Positions 53,791 to 63,055 of a DNA stretch of 64,000 nucleotides are shown piece after piece (within the stretch, counting starts at the first letter, position 1; every line of letters starts with the position of its first letter). Both the position numbers and the translations under genes were made by a program. The notes under the pieces were generated by a model that was given only the letters and a program-made list of their open reading frames with translations, did not search any database and was not told where the DNA came from. Location: the NCBI RefSeq assembly GCF_014191505.1, contig NZ_JACHWS010000003.1:558001-622000 (forward strand). Direction: 5' to 3'. The stretch is from Hoyosella altamirensis. GTDB lineage: Bacteria > Actinomycetota > Actinomycetes > Mycobacteriales > Mycobacteriaceae.

Positions 53791-53842
53791 TTGAGTGGGG
53801 CGGGCGGGGCTCGAACCCGCGACCAGCGGATTATGAGTCCGC
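53791..53842. repeat. attR: 52-bp direct repeat within tRNA-Met
   Basis: Identical to 44258-44309. It includes the tRNA 3' portion from the anticodon arm to the discriminator plus 5 bp beyond, so insertion preserved a complete tRNA. Confidence 0.95.
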
Positions 53843-53869
53843 GGCTCTAACCGACTGAGCTACCGCCCC
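53796..53869 (-). tRNA. tRNA-Met (anticodon CAT)
   Basis: A 74-nt cloverleaf: acceptor GGGGCGG/CCGCCCC, D arm TAGCTCAGTCGGTTAGAGC, anticodon stem GCGGA/TCCGC around CTCATAA (CAT), T arm GCGGGTTCGAGCCCCGC. An elongator tRNA-Met is most likely; tRNA-Ile with a lysidine-modified CAT anticodon cannot be excluded by eye. It is the integration target of the adjacent element. Confidence 0.93.
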
Positions 53870-53896
53870 TGGGCAGAACTACCATACACAGCATTA

Positions 53897-53924
53897 AGGC
53901 CCTCCGCCGCAGGGTGGAGGGCCT
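53897..53924 (-). terminator. Stem-loop between tRNA-Asn and tRNA-Met
   Basis: A perfect 9-bp stem (AGGCCCTCC/GGAGGGCCT) with a 10-nt loop, just downstream of tRNA-Asn on the minus strand and followed by TTAATG. Likely the tRNA-Asn terminator. Confidence 0.7.
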
Positions 53925-53931
53925 GTTATGG

Positions 53932-54004
<73 letters not shown>

Positions 54005-54179
54005 ATGCCCTGGCCCGCGAACGGGCCTTGCCGACTTTAGCGCATCCTCCCCCACTTTTGCCAAATCGAGAGGAAGCACCAAGTGCTGTGTCACTAGCGC
54101 GCTGCGCGGCAACCTGAGGCAAGATGGAACATGCATCAACCGTTGGTCCCGAGGATTCGAGCCGGGGAGGCTTTCGCTC

Positions 54180-54452
54180 ATGATTGGTCTGTTAGTCGGC
54201 GTCGCTGCCGGGTACGTTCTGGGTACCCGCGCGGGACGTGAACGTTTCGAACAGATCAGCCGGACGGCCCGTACCGTCGCGACCAGTCCGGCCACGAAGA
54301 AAGCGATCGAAGTTGGTCGCCAGAAGCTCTCCGATGCACTGAGCACCACACCGAGGCTCGAGCGGATCGCTGATATCGACGACAGCACATCGGTTTATGC
54401 GCCGCATGAGGCGGCACGCGGCCAGGCGAACGTCAACGGGGCGCGGCGCTAA
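54180..54452 (+). CDS. Small YtxH-like membrane-anchored protein
   Basis: A 90-residue protein: an N-terminal glycine-containing hydrophobic helix (IGLLVGVAAGYVLGTRAGRERF) followed by a basic amphipathic helical stretch, as in YtxH/general-stress family proteins. Function unknown. It is convergent with dnaG, 6 bp apart. Confidence 0.7.
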   Translation: MIGLLVGVAAGYVLGTRAGRERFEQISRTARTVATSPATKKAIEVGRQKLSDALSTTPRLERIADIDDSTSVYAPHEAARGQANVNGARR

Positions 54453-54458
54453 CGCCTG

Positions 54459-56360
54459 CTAGACGAGTCCGCCCTCTGCCCCGTCGCCAACCGCCTTGTG
54501 CAGCAGACTGCGCCTGTACTCTTCCAGCGCAACTAGATCGCCGAACAGCGCGTGGTACTCGGCGGGATCTTCGCTCGGCGACATTCGCTGCAGCCTGGAC
54601 TTAAGGTCAGCGACCTGACGCCCCACCCATACTTCCTGCAAGCGCGCGAGCACACCGCCGATATACCGCGGCACACTGGCTTCCTCCACCGGCATGGATT
54701 CCACCGCGAGTTCCGACACGAGCGATCTGAGCGGACCGTCATCGTCGAGTTCCCGCATTACCAGCTCAATCCACGATGCGCCGCCGTGCCCGCTGCCAGT
54801 ACCTCCAGCGTCGGCCATGGCTCGGCGGATACGGAGATATGCCGGGTGCCGGAACGATTCGTCTGGCAGCGAATCGAACACCGTACCGGCGATACCTGGG
54901 TATTGGAGCCCTGCCTTGAGCGCCTCGCGCTCCGGCCAGACCGAGGGGTCACGTGGATCGGGCCGGGCTGCCGCGCCGCTCTTGCCGTTGCGCTTGGCTT
55001 GCGCCGGCCCCTGCGCCGCACCACCGCTGTGTTGCTGCGCGTACTCCCGGACCCGCTGCCGTACCTGCGCTTCCTTCTCCCAGCCGACCCAGTCGGCGAG
55101 TTGCTTTGCGTAATCATCACGCAGGGCAGTGTCCTTGATCTTGGCTACCACGGGCACAGCCCGCCGCAGCGCCTCAACCCTTCCCTCCGAGGTCTCGAGG
55201 TCATGCTCCCCAAGTATCGAGCGAACCACGAAGGCGAAGAGCGGACTCCGGCGCGCTACCAGGTCGCGCACCGCCGCATCTCCGCGCTCCACCCGCAGAT
55301 CGCAGGGGTCCATCCCCGCAGGCGCGACCGCGACGAAAGTCTTGCCTGCGACTTTCTGATCACCCTCGAACGCTTTGAGCGCTGCCTTCTGGCCTGCTTC
55401 GTCCCCGTCGAATGTGAAGATCACTTCCCCGCGGAAGTAACTGTCGTCCATGAGCAACCGGCGCAGGAGCCCGACGTGCTCGTCACCAAAAGCCGTACCG
55501 CACGCAGCCACTGCGGTCGTCACGCCTGCGAGATGCATCGCCATCACGTCGGTGTAACCCTCGACGATCACGACCTGGTGCGACTTCGCTATTTCACGCT
55601 TGGCGAGATCAAGGCCGAACAGCACCTGCGATTTTTTGTAGAGCACGGTCTCGGGTGTGTTCAGGTACTTGGCCTGCTGAACGTCGTCGTCGAACAACCG
55701 TCGCGCACCGAAACCAATCACATCGCCGGACAGGTTCCGGATCGGCCACAACAGCCGCCGGTGAAAGCGATCGATGGGGCCGCGTTTGCCCTGCTTCGAC
55801 AGTCCTGCTGCTTCGAGTTCTTTGAATTCGAAGCCCTGTGTCAACAGGTGCTTGGTCAGGCTGTCCCACCCACTGGGCGCGTAGCCGCAACCGAACTGGA
55901 CCGCGGCCGCACCATCGAAATGGCGTTCCTTGAGGTACTGGCGCGCCACCTCCGCTTCAGGGGTGGAGAGCTGGCGCGCGTAGAACTGCTGGGCGGCAGC
56001 GTTAGCAGCAACAAGCCGTGTGCGGGTTCCGCGATCCCGCTGTACGGATGTACCGCCGCCTTCATAGGTGATGCGGTATCCGGAGCGGTCTGCGAGCTGT
56101 TCCACCGCTTCAGCGAAACTGATGTGCTCGATCTTTTGCAGGAAGCTGTAGACGTCGCCACCCTCGCCACAGCCGAAACAGTGGAAGTGCCCGTGGCTCG
56201 GCCGCACATGGAAGGAGGGAGTCTTTTCGTCGTGGAAGGGACACAGCCCCTTCATCGACGTTCCGGCGCGGCGAAGCGAAACATACTCACCTACGAGTTC
56301 ATCGATGGGTACGCGGTCGCGGATTGCCGCGATGTCTCGTTCAGGAATACGGCCAGCCAC
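54459..56360 (-). CDS. dnaG: DNA primase DnaG
   Basis: Makes RNA primers for chromosomal replication; 633 residues. N-terminal zinc site Cys40, His43, Cys61, Cys64 (CPFHDEKTPSFH ... CFGCG), the Toprim core VIVEGYTDVMAMH, AACGTAFGDEH and FTFDGDEAGQKAALKAF, and a C-terminal DnaB-interacting helical domain after a Lys/Gly/Ala linker (~440-465). Rv2343c position. Confidence 0.97.
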   Translation of the reverse strand: MAGRIPERDIAAIRDRVPIDELVGEYVSLRRAGTSMKGLCPFHDEKTPSFHVRPSHGHFHCFGCGEGGDVYSFLQKIEHISFAEAVEQLADRSGYRITYEGGGTSVQRDRGTRTRLVAANAAAQQFYARQLSTPEAEVARQYLKERHFDGAAAVQFGCGYAPSGWDSLTKHLLTQGFEFKELEAAGLSKQGKRGPIDRFHRRLLWPIRNLSGDVIGFGARRLFDDDVQQAKYLNTPETVLYKKSQVLFGLDLAKREIAKSHQVVIVEGYTDVMAMHLAGVTTAVAACGTAFGDEHVGLLRRLLMDDSYFRGEVIFTFDGDEAGQKAALKAFEGDQKVAGKTFVAVAPAGMDPCDLRVERGDAAVRDLVARRSPLFAFVVRSILGEHDLETSEGRVEALRRAVPVVAKIKDTALRDDYAKQLADWVGWEKEAQVRQRVREYAQQHSGGAAQGPAQAKRNGKSGAAARPDPRDPSVWPEREALKAGLQYPGIAGTVFDSLPDESFRHPAYLRIRRAMADAGGTGSGHGGASWIELVMRELDDDGPLRSLVSELAVESMPVEEASVPRYIGGVLARLQEVWVGRQVADLKSRLQRMSPSEDPAEYHALFGDLVALEEYRRSLLHKAVGDGAEGGLV

Positions 56361-56388
56361 GCGACGAGTCTACGACGTCTAGGAGCCT

Positions 56389-57666
56389 TCAGCCCCAGGC
56401 TGCCTGTGCTCCCCTGCTCGCGCGGTCGAGTCGTTCGAGGCGACTCTCGGTGTATGACGCGATCTGATCGACCACGACGCGGGTGCGCTGGGCATCTGAC
56501 TGTGCCTGCTCCCAGAATGGCACGAAGATCGCATCAAGCTCACCTGGTGATGTGTGCAGCAGATATTGCGCGACTCGGTGGATTCGGTCACGCTCCCTTT
56601 CCTGCTTCGAGCGGTGCGCGGGGTCCGAGAAAACGAATCTAAGTGCGATTGTTTTGAGGATCGCAACCTCAGATTCGACTATCTGCGGGATGTGGAGATC
56701 GCAGTCGTAGCGTGCGACCCGCACCGCGCCGCATGAAGCGCGTGTAGCAGCGATCGCGGCCGAGGCGAATCGGCCCACCAGCTCACTGGTAAGTCTTTTG
56801 AGTGCGACAGAACTGTCAAGCGTGCCATCGAAAGTCCCAACCGCCTTGACCACCGGCAGCGCGGACAAACGCTGGGCCGCCTCGATCAGGATCGCGTCGT
56901 CGATGTCTTTGAACTCCCGGTGCCCCACCGCGGCGAGTTCGCGCTGTTCCGCTGGGTCAGCGAGCGCTCTCAGGTCGAGCCGGCCTTCGATCACACCGTC
57001 CTCGACGTCATGAACCGAGTACGCGACATCGTCGGCCCAGTCCATGATTTGCGCTTCAAGGCACTTCTGTTTGCCGGGTGCACCGTGCCGGAGCCAAGCC
57101 AGAACATGGGCATCATCGTCGTAGGCGCCGAACTTGGAACCTGGAGCCGGGCGCGTCCAGGGGTATTTCGTGGCCGCGTCGAGCGCCGCGCGTGTGAGAT
57201 TGAGACCTACGCTCTCGCCGGCCGGGTCGAGAAGCTTGGGTTCCAGCCTGGTTAAGATCCGCAGGTTCTGCGCGTTTCCTTCGAAGCCGCCGCACTCGGC
57301 CGCAACCTCATTGAGGGCCCGTTCTCCGTTGTGTCCGTAAGGCGGGTGCCCGATATCGTGTGCGAGCCCGGCGAGGTCGACCAGGTCAGGATCGCAGCCC
57401 AGCCCGTCGGCAATTCCGCGGCCGATCTGCGCGACCTCAAGCGAATGGGTGAGTCGCGTACGCGGCGTATCGCCTTCCTGCGGCCCGACAACCTGTGTTT
57501 TGTCGGCGAGGCGGCGAAACGCAGCAGAATGCAGGACGCGGGCGCGGTCCCGGCTGTAGGAGCTCCGGTGCTGTGACGAAGCTCCTTCCAGGAGGGAGTT
57601 TTTGCCCCCTTCGGGCACACGCCGCTCCGCGTCGTGGTCGGTGTAAAGAGAGCCGCGCTCAATCAT
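56389..57666 (-). CDS. dgt: Deoxyguanosinetriphosphate triphosphohydrolase-like protein (Dgt)
   Basis: HD-domain phosphohydrolase of 425 residues that cleaves dNTPs to nucleoside and triphosphate. Metal ligands His74 ([10 protein letters not shown]) and His103/Asp104 ([15 protein letters not shown]), and the later [15 protein letters not shown]. Start at ATG 57666. It ends 28 bp before the dnaG start, so the two are co-oriented and probably co-transcribed (Rv2344c-Rv2343c order). Confidence 0.95.
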   Translation of the reverse strand: MIERGSLYTDHDAERRVPEGGKNSLLEGASSQHRSSYSRDRARVLHSAAFRRLADKTQVVGPQEGDTPRTRLTHSLEVAQIGRGIADGLGCDPDLVDLAGLAHDIGHPPYGHNGERALNEVAAECGGFEGNAQNLRILTRLEPKLLDPAGESVGLNLTRAALDAATKYPWTRPAPGSKFGAYDDDAHVLAWLRHGAPGKQKCLEAQIMDWADDVAYSVHDVEDGVIEGRLDLRALADPAEQRELAAVGHREFKDIDDAILIEAAQRLSALPVVKAVGTFDGTLDSSVALKRLTSELVGRFASAAIAATRASCGAVRVARYDCDLHIPQIVESEVAILKTIALRFVFSDPAHRSKQERERDRIHRVAQYLLHTSPGELDAIFVPFWEQAQSDAQRTRVVVDQIASYTESRLERLDRASRGAQAAWG

Positions 57667-57685
57667 GTGCGTTCGCTTCTATGAG

Positions 57686-58330
57686 TCAGAGGCCAGGTAC
57701 GTTCCGTAGTTCGTTCGATGAGTGGGTGAATTGGTAGTAAAGCAGAGCCGCGGTCTCACGCGCGATTCCACGGAATTGCGACTCTCTGGTCAGCACCGCA
57801 GGCCCGGAACGCGAAGGGGCCGTCGTCGCCTGCAATCCCGCGTCGTTAGCCATCACGCGGGTGCGCAGTGAATGCCACGGATCCGTGGTGATCACGACAG
57901 AGGAAAGCCCGAGGCCGCTGAGTTCGCGCGAAATGGCACGCACGCTTTCCAGCGTGTCAGCGCCCTCTTCGACAGCGAGCACATCAGCGGCTGGGATACC
58001 CGTGGACTCCAGATACGACTTGCCAGCGGCGGCCTCAGTGAACACGTCACCCACCTGCTTGCCGCCCACAGTCACTATCAGTGGAGCGACGCCCTCTTCA
58101 TAGAGCGCTGCCGCCTGATCAAGCCGAGATCTGAACACATCAGACGGGACACCGTTGTACTGCGCCGCCCCAAGAACCGCAATGGCGTCGACGGGTGAGT
58201 AGTCGTTCACTCGCGCGACCTGCCACACTCGCGCGGCGGTACCAGCGACGAGCACGATAGCTATCAGGACCACACCGATGAGCAAACGGCTCACCCAGCG
58301 CCCGACCACCGCGACCACACATTCCCCCAT
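57686..58330 (-). CDS. YdcF/DUF218-type membrane protein
   Basis: A 214-residue protein: one N-terminal membrane helix (~10-33), then a DUF218 domain (VDAIAVLGAAQYNGVPSDVF, EEGVAPLIVTVGGKQ, VEEGADTLESVRAISREL, VVITTDPWHSLRTRVMANDAG). The family includes SanA/ElyC proteins implicated in envelope polysaccharide metabolism; the domain should face outside. It precedes dgt by 19 bp, same strand. Confidence 0.85.
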   Translation of the reverse strand: MGECVVAVVGRWVSRLLIGVVLIAIVLVAGTAARVWQVARVNDYSPVDAIAVLGAAQYNGVPSDVFRSRLDQAAALYEEGVAPLIVTVGGKQVGDVFTEAAAGKSYLESTGIPAADVLAVEEGADTLESVRAISRELSGLGLSSVVITTDPWHSLRTRVMANDAGLQATTAPSRSGPAVLTRESQFRGIARETAALLYYQFTHSSNELRNVPGL

Positions 58331-58436
58331 CTCCCGGCTTTACTCGGGCGCAAGGCCTTGCGCCCTGTACCAGTGTGCCAGCAGTTCGACCACTGCCCTC
58401 AATGCCTGGCCTCCATGACTCCGCTAGATTCGGAGC

Positions 58437-60542
58437 ATGCACCCTGGTGGATCAGATAGGCGAACGATGGGCAGGCGACCGGGTCGCACCGCCTTCGCCG
58501 CAGTTATGTTCATGCTTGCCGCGCTGTTCCTGGGAGTTCCCGCTACCTCGGTCGCAGAGCCACCCCTGCGCCTTGATGATCGCATCGTTGACAACGTCGG
58601 AGCGCTATCGGCCGGCGACATGGAACGGATTCGCCCTGAGTTCGATGAGCTTTACGACGATCGGCGAATCCGCCTCTGGGTGGTGTACACGGATACCTTC
58701 ATGGGTTTTGATGGCCAGACGTGGACCGACGCCACGTCCGCCATCAGTGGTTTCGGCGACAACGACGTCCTTCTCGCTGTCGCAGTAACCGACCGGCAAT
58801 ACTTCCTCAATCTGCCGGATTCGATGACAGCCATTTCAGGTTCGGAGGAACGCGCAATCCTGCGGGACGATATTGAGCCCGCGCTGTCGGATGACCTGTG
58901 GGCTGACGCGGCGATCGGCGCTGCCAACGGTCTTGCGCGCGCTGCCGCACCGTCAACGTCGAGCCCGGTGCCAGTGTTGATTGTTCTGGGCGGAATCGCG
59001 GGCTTCATCGTTTTCCTCGTGGTGCGCTCTAAACGCCGCGCAACGCGAATTCATGCTCGCAATGTCGCGTCACTCGACAGCATCGACCTCACGGACCGTG
59101 CCGCGCTCGCTCAGGTGCCTGCGTCAGCGCTGGACACAAAATCGAAGGCGATGCTGGTTGAGACCGATGATGCGATACGTACCAGCGAAGAAGAACTTGC
59201 GCGCGCCCGGGACGAATTCGGAGATAGCTCGGTTTCCCAGTTCACGCAGGCTCTGACCAGTGCGAAACGAGCCCTTGGCCGTGCGTTCGAGATTCGTCAA
59301 CGTCTCGATGACGCGATCCCAGAAACGCCGCCGCAGCGCCATCAGATGCTTGTCGATCTCATAGCGACCTGCGCGACGGCCGACAGAGATCTCGACGCAC
59401 AAGTTGAGGCATTCGACGCGAAGCGCAACCTGCTCATCTCCGCTCCCGAGCGCCTCGATTCACTCACTCAGGACGTAGTCGCCGTGACGGTACGCATTCC
59501 GGAAGCGGAGCGCGCGCTCGAGTCACTTCGCGCACAGTTCGCACCGTCGGTGCTTGGCGCGATCGAAAAGAACCCGTCGCTTGCAAAAGATCACGTCACT
59601 CTGGCTGAGGAAACGATATCCGAGGCGCGTCGCGCGCTCAGCCGCGGTGACTCCGCCAATGTGATCGCGTCTCTGCGTGCTGCGGAGGCTGCGGTCAGTC
59701 AGGCACGTGAGCTAGTCGAAGGTGTTGCACACGCGGAAACCGATATTCGGTCAGCCATCACGCGCCTCCCAGCGGCAATGGCCGACCTTGAAAAGGACAT
59801 TGAGCGTGCCCGCCAGCTCGCCAATGCAGGCGGTTCCGAACTTAACGCTGCGCGCGCTGCGGCCGAGGAGGCATTGGTGAAGGCGCGTGACGCCCGGGAA
59901 TCTGATCCTCTTGGGAGTTTCCATCACATCGTCGAAGCGGACGCTGCACTCGATGAGCTGCTAGCGAGGGCGCAAGAAGCGTCCGAACGCGAACAGCACG
60001 CTCGGCGGACGCTGGCGAACGACCTATCCGCCGCTGATGCTCACATCACGGCAGCGCGTGACTTCATCTCGACTCGGCGCGGCGCCATCGGAGCGGAGCC
60101 GCGCACGAGGTTGTCGGAAGCGGAACGCCACGCTGGGTATGCGCGCCACATCGCTACCTCTGACCCGGTTACCGCACTCGAGCACGCTCGTGCGGCAGTG
60201 AAACTCGCACAGCAAGCGCTCTCCTATGCGCGCAGTGAGGTGTCGTCCTGGGAATCGCAGCAGCGCACCAACTTTGCGAACGTGGGGCAGACGGGCGGTG
60301 GCCCTGGGTCGATGACCAACGTCGTGGTTGGCGGGATGCTCGGCGGTATCCTGATGGACGCAATGCGCAGTGGCAGTGGTTCGCGCCATCGGAGCAGCGG
60401 TTTTGGTACAACACGCCGCGGATCGACAGGTGGCTTCAGCACTGGCCGGTCATCCAGCGCCCGCCGATCGTCGACCGTCCGGTCGCGTTCCTTTGGCGGG
60501 CCCCGCAGCTCAGGCCGGCGAGGCGGCGGCGGACGCTTCTGA
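58437..60542 (+). CDS. TPM-domain secreted/membrane protein with coiled-coil and Gly/Ser/Arg tail (Rv2345 type)
   Basis: A 701-residue protein: signal peptide (~residues 15-40, ending TSVAEPP), a TPM/phosphatase-like domain (~45-175, LDDRIVDNVGALSAGDMERI ... DNDVLLAVAVTDRQYFLNLP), a membrane helix (~182-202, VPVLIVLGGIAGFIVFLVVRS), then ~400 residues of charged coiled coil. The C-terminus is low-complexity Gly/Ser/Arg-rich. TPM proteins work in photosystem repair in plants; the mycobacterial role is unknown. ATG 58467 is an alternative start. Confidence 0.87.
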   Translation: MHPGGSDRRTMGRRPGRTAFAAVMFMLAALFLGVPATSVAEPPLRLDDRIVDNVGALSAGDMERIRPEFDELYDDRRIRLWVVYTDTFMGFDGQTWTDATSAISGFGDNDVLLAVAVTDRQYFLNLPDSMTAISGSEERAILRDDIEPALSDDLWADAAIGAANGLARAAAPSTSSPVPVLIVLGGIAGFIVFLVVRSKRRATRIHARNVASLDSIDLTDRAALAQVPASALDTKSKAMLVETDDAIRTSEEELARARDEFGDSSVSQFTQALTSAKRALGRAFEIRQRLDDAIPETPPQRHQMLVDLIATCATADRDLDAQVEAFDAKRNLLISAPERLDSLTQDVVAVTVRIPEAERALESLRAQFAPSVLGAIEKNPSLAKDHVTLAEETISEARRALSRGDSANVIASLRAAEAAVSQARELVEGVAHAETDIRSAITRLPAAMADLEKDIERARQLANAGGSELNAARAAAEEALVKARDARESDPLGSFHHIVEADAALDELLARAQEASEREQHARRTLANDLSAADAHITAARDFISTRRGAIGAEPRTRLSEAERHAGYARHIATSDPVTALEHARAAVKLAQQALSYARSEVSSWESQQRTNFANVGQTGGGPGSMTNVVVGGMLGGILMDAMRSGSGSRHRSSGFGTTRRGSTGGFSTGRSSSARRSSTVRSRSFGGPRSSGRRGGGGRF

Positions 60543-60562
60543 AGGCGCCCAAAAAAGGCCAA

Positions 60563-60622
60563 ACACCGCGAGTCCCGGCCACACACCCTTTGCTGGCGGT
60601 GTGTGGTCCCTACTCGCGGTGT
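60563..60622. terminator. Nested inverted repeat between convergent TPM and glyS genes
   Basis: Outer arms ACACCGCGAGT/ACTCGCGGTGT (11 bp perfect) enclose a 5/5 internal loop and inner arms CCACACACC/GGTGTGTGG (9 bp perfect) with a 10-nt loop. A long hairpin placed 20 bp from one stop and 16 bp from the other; acts for both strands. Confidence 0.85.
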
Positions 60623-60638
60623 GCGGTGGACCAGAGCC

Positions 60639-62027
60639 TTAAACGCCGATCAGGTGTTTTGCGAGGTATCCCTCTACCTGGTCGATGGCGATGCGTTCCT
60701 GGCTCATCGAATCACGTTCGCGGACCGTCACGGCGTGGTCATCGAGAGTGTCGAAGTCGACGGTGATGCAGAACGGGGTACCGATTTCGTCCTGGCGCCG
60801 ATAGCGGCGGCCGATTGCGCCTGCGTCGTCGAACTCGACGTTCCAATGCTGCCGCAGACGCGCCGCGAGATCTTTCGCCTTCGGTGTGAGGTCGGCATTC
60901 CGGCTCAGTGGCAGCACCGCCGCCTTGACGGGTGCAAGCCGCCGGTCGAGACGCAAGACGACACGCGTGTCGACGCCGCCCTTCGCGTTCGGCGCCTCAT
61001 CCTCTGAGTACGCGTCCACCAGGAACGCCATGAGTGATCTCGTGAGGCCCGCTGCGGGCTCGATAACGTACGGCGTATAGCGGCTGCCGGTCGTCTGGTC
61101 GTAGTAGGACAGCTCGACGCCGGAATGCTTGGCATGCGTAGAGAGGTCGAAGTCGGTGCGGTTTGCAACACCCTCGAGTTCACCCCAGCCGCTGCCGTGG
61201 AAGCCGAACATGTACTCGATGTCGACGGTGCGCTTCGAGTAGTGCGACAGCTTATCCTTCGGGTGCTCGAACAACCGCAGGTTATCGGGGTTGATACCGA
61301 GTTCGGTGTACCAAGAGAAGCGGTAGTCAATCCAGTACTGGTGCCAATCTTCGTCCGTGCCCGGCTCGACGAAGAACTCCATTTCCATCTGCTCGAATTC
61401 GCGAGTCCGGAAGATGAAGTTGCCGGGGGTGATCTCGTTGCGGAAGCTCTTGCCGATCTGGCCGATGCCGAAGGGTGGCTTCTTGCGCGCGGTGGTCATG
61501 ACGTTCGCGAAGTTCACGAAGATGCCCTGGGCCGTCTCAGGCCGCAGGTAGTGCAGACCCTCTTCGTCGTCCACCGGCCCAAGGAAAGTCTTCATTAGTC
61601 CGGAGAATGCGCGCGGTTCCGTCCAGTTGCCCGGCTGCCCGGTGTCGGGATCAGAGATGTCCGCGAGCCCATTGGCGGGCGGCTTGCCGTGCTTCGCCTC
61701 GTACGCTTCGAGAAGGTGGTCGGCGCGATACCGCTTGTGGGTGTAGAGGGATTCGACAAGAGGGTCGGTGAAGACTTCGACGTGGCCGGACGCTTCCCAG
61801 ACCTGACGCGGGAGGATGACGGACGAGTCCAGTCCGACGACATCGTCGCGGCTGGTGACCATGTTGCGCCACCACTGCTTCTTGATGTTGTCTTTCAGCT
61901 CGACACCCAGCGGACCATAGTCCCAGGCGGAGCGCGTGCCACCATAGATTTCGCCGCACGGGAAAACTAGCCCGCGGCGCTTGCAGAGGTTGACGACCGT
62001 GTCGATGCGGTTGGACTTGCCTGCCAC
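60639..62027 (-). CDS. glyS: Glycyl-tRNA synthetase (dimeric type)
   Basis: Charges tRNA-Gly; class II synthetase of 462 residues. Landmarks: [20 protein letters not shown] at the N-terminus, class II motif 2 [29 protein letters not shown], and motif 3 [18 protein letters not shown], then an anticodon-binding domain (~365-462). Rv2357c position, divergent from smtB. Confidence 0.97.
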   Translation of the reverse strand: MAGKSNRIDTVVNLCKRRGLVFPCGEIYGGTRSAWDYGPLGVELKDNIKKQWWRNMVTSRDDVVGLDSSVILPRQVWEASGHVEVFTDPLVESLYTHKRYRADHLLEAYEAKHGKPPANGLADISDPDTGQPGNWTEPRAFSGLMKTFLGPVDDEEGLHYLRPETAQGIFVNFANVMTTARKKPPFGIGQIGKSFRNEITPGNFIFRTREFEQMEMEFFVEPGTDEDWHQYWIDYRFSWYTELGINPDNLRLFEHPKDKLSHYSKRTVDIEYMFGFHGSGWGELEGVANRTDFDLSTHAKHSGVELSYYDQTTGSRYTPYVIEPAAGLTRSLMAFLVDAYSEDEAPNAKGGVDTRVVLRLDRRLAPVKAAVLPLSRNADLTPKAKDLAARLRQHWNVEFDDAGAIGRRYRRQDEIGTPFCITVDFDTLDDHAVTVRERDSMSQERIAIDQVEGYLAKHLIGV

Positions 62028-62179
62028 TGAAGGAGCACTCCATCTCGTCGATTAGGTAATTCTGGGTTCCCAGCCGAAGTCAGTGTAGGCGGACTCACGC
62101 GCGTACGGTAAACCGGCGCCTGGCCGCACCGGCTGAGCAACACGCCACCCTCATCGTTGACATGCGCATCAATGCATAC

Positions 62180-62201
62180 AACAATGGATATTGTTTCCAT
62201 T
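62180..62201. promoter_or_regulatory. Overlapping palindromes upstream/at the smtB start: candidate SmtB operator
   Basis: AACAAT-GGAT-ATTGTT (62180-62195) and AATGGA-N7-TCCATT (62183-62201) are both perfect inverted repeats sharing bases, in AT-rich sequence. ArsR/SmtB repressors bind such operators and release them on binding zinc. One annotated ATG (62184) lies inside it. Confidence 0.65.
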
Positions 62202-62612
62202 TTCGACAAGGAGAGCGCCGTTCTGAACACCCCTGGCGTAACATCCGGTGACCCCACCGCTGAGCCGCTGCATGTGCAGTCAGCACGCCCCGACCACAGA
62301 GACCGGGCAATTCCGCCCGCGCCGATGCCACCGCAGCGATCCCTGATCGCTGCGGGCGAGCTGCTGCGCGCCCTTGCCGCGCCAGTCCGGATCGCGATCG
62401 TGCTGCAATTGCGCGAGTCCGAGCGCTGCGTACATGAGCTCGTCGATGCCCTGGGGGTTACGCAGCCGCTGATCAGTCAGCACCTTCGGGTTCTGAAGTC
62501 CGCTGGTGTCGTCCACGGGGAAAGGGCGGGACGCGAGGTGCTCTATAGCCTCGTGGACGATCACCTTGCCCACATCGTTGCCGACGCCGTCGCACACGCC
62601 GAGGAGGAATAA
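62184..62612 (+). CDS. smtB: ArsR/SmtB-family metal-sensing repressor
   Basis: A winged-helix zinc sensor (Rv2358 type). The core is LIAAGELLRALAAPVRIAIV, ESERCVHELVDALGVTQPLI, SQHLRVLKSAGVVHGERAGR; the C-terminal helix carries the alpha-5 metal-site residues (VDDHLAHIVADAVAHAEEE). It should derepress smtB-zur when zinc is present, after which Zur represses zinc-uptake genes. The start is uncertain: ATG 62184 lies in the palindromic operator, whereas a strong AAGGAG (62208-62213) points to a rare CTG start at 62223 giving 129 residues, close to the 135 of the M. tuberculosis protein. Confidence 0.9.
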   Translation: MDIVSIFDKESAVLNTPGVTSGDPTAEPLHVQSARPDHRDRAIPPAPMPPQRSLIAAGELLRALAAPVRIAIVLQLRESERCVHELVDALGVTQPLISQHLRVLKSAGVVHGERAGREVLYSLVDDHLAHIVADAVAHAEEE

Positions 62613-62614
62613 GT

Positions 62615-63055
62615 ATGTCCGCGCCCGCAGGATCTCAACGCAAGCGTCCCTCACCGGCGATCGGAGTCCGCTCAACCCGGCAGCGCTCTGCCGTGACAGC
62701 GCTGCTAAACGACGTCGAAGAGTTCCGTTCCGCCCAGGACATACACGATGAGCTGCGCCGCCGCGGCGAAGGCATCGGGCTGACAACGGTGTATCGCACG
62801 CTGCAGTCACTGGCAGAGACCGGCGCTGTCGATGTGCTTCGTACTGACAACGGCGAAGCCGTGTACCGCAGATGCTCGTCGGGCCACCATCACCACTTGG
62901 TGTGCCGGGACTGCGGATTCACCGTCGAAATCAAGGGCGACGAGGTTGAGCGGTGGTCTCATTCGATCGCCTCAGAGAACGGTTTCACCGACATCAGTCA
63001 TATCGTCGAGGTTTTCGGAATCTGCCGAGACTGCCAGCGCTCAGAGAGCGTTTAA
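62615..63055 (+). CDS. zur: Zinc uptake regulator Zur (FurB)
   Basis: Fur-family repressor of 146 residues. Winged helix ([40 protein letters not shown]), the regulatory zinc site in the HHHHLVC region (His91-94), and two structural CxxC pairs (Cys97/Cys100, Cys137/Cys140). ATG 62615 starts 2 bp after the smtB stop with AGGAGG upstream, so the genes form the smtB-zur operon. The stop overlaps convergent uppS by 4 bp. Confidence 0.95.
   Translation: MSAPAGSQRKRPSPAIGVRSTRQRSAVTALLNDVEEFRSAQDIHDELRRRGEGIGLTTVYRTLQSLAETGAVDVLRTDNGEAVYRRCSSGHHHHLVCRDCGFTVEIKGDEVERWSHSIASENGFTDISHIVEVFGICRDCQRSESV

Larger units (their letters stand above)
44258..53842. mobile_element. 9.5-kb integrative element (phage-satellite-like) in a tRNA-Met gene
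   Basis: Bounded by perfect 52-bp direct repeats (44258-44309 and 53791-53842). The right copy is part of an intact tRNA-Met gene, the left copy a truncated 3' portion, so the element integrated at the tRNA and restored it. The integrase gene ends 34 bp from the right repeat. Contents: one cargo gene, a convergent intergenic region, about 18 minus-strand genes (DUF3987 replication protein, WhiB-like, zinc-finger microproteins, excisionase), an XRE repressor and the integrase. No capsid, terminase, portal, tail, relaxase or FtsK/Tra gene is seen. This resembles a phage satellite or minimal integrative element rather than a prophage or an AICE. Confidence 0.92.

Noticed and set aside
44258-53842. 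Complete prophage
   Set aside because: No terminase, portal, capsid, tail or holin sequence found among the frames; too short.
54552-56642. A 696-codon plus-strand open frame
   Set aside because: Antisense to dnaG and the end of dgt; no family sequence.
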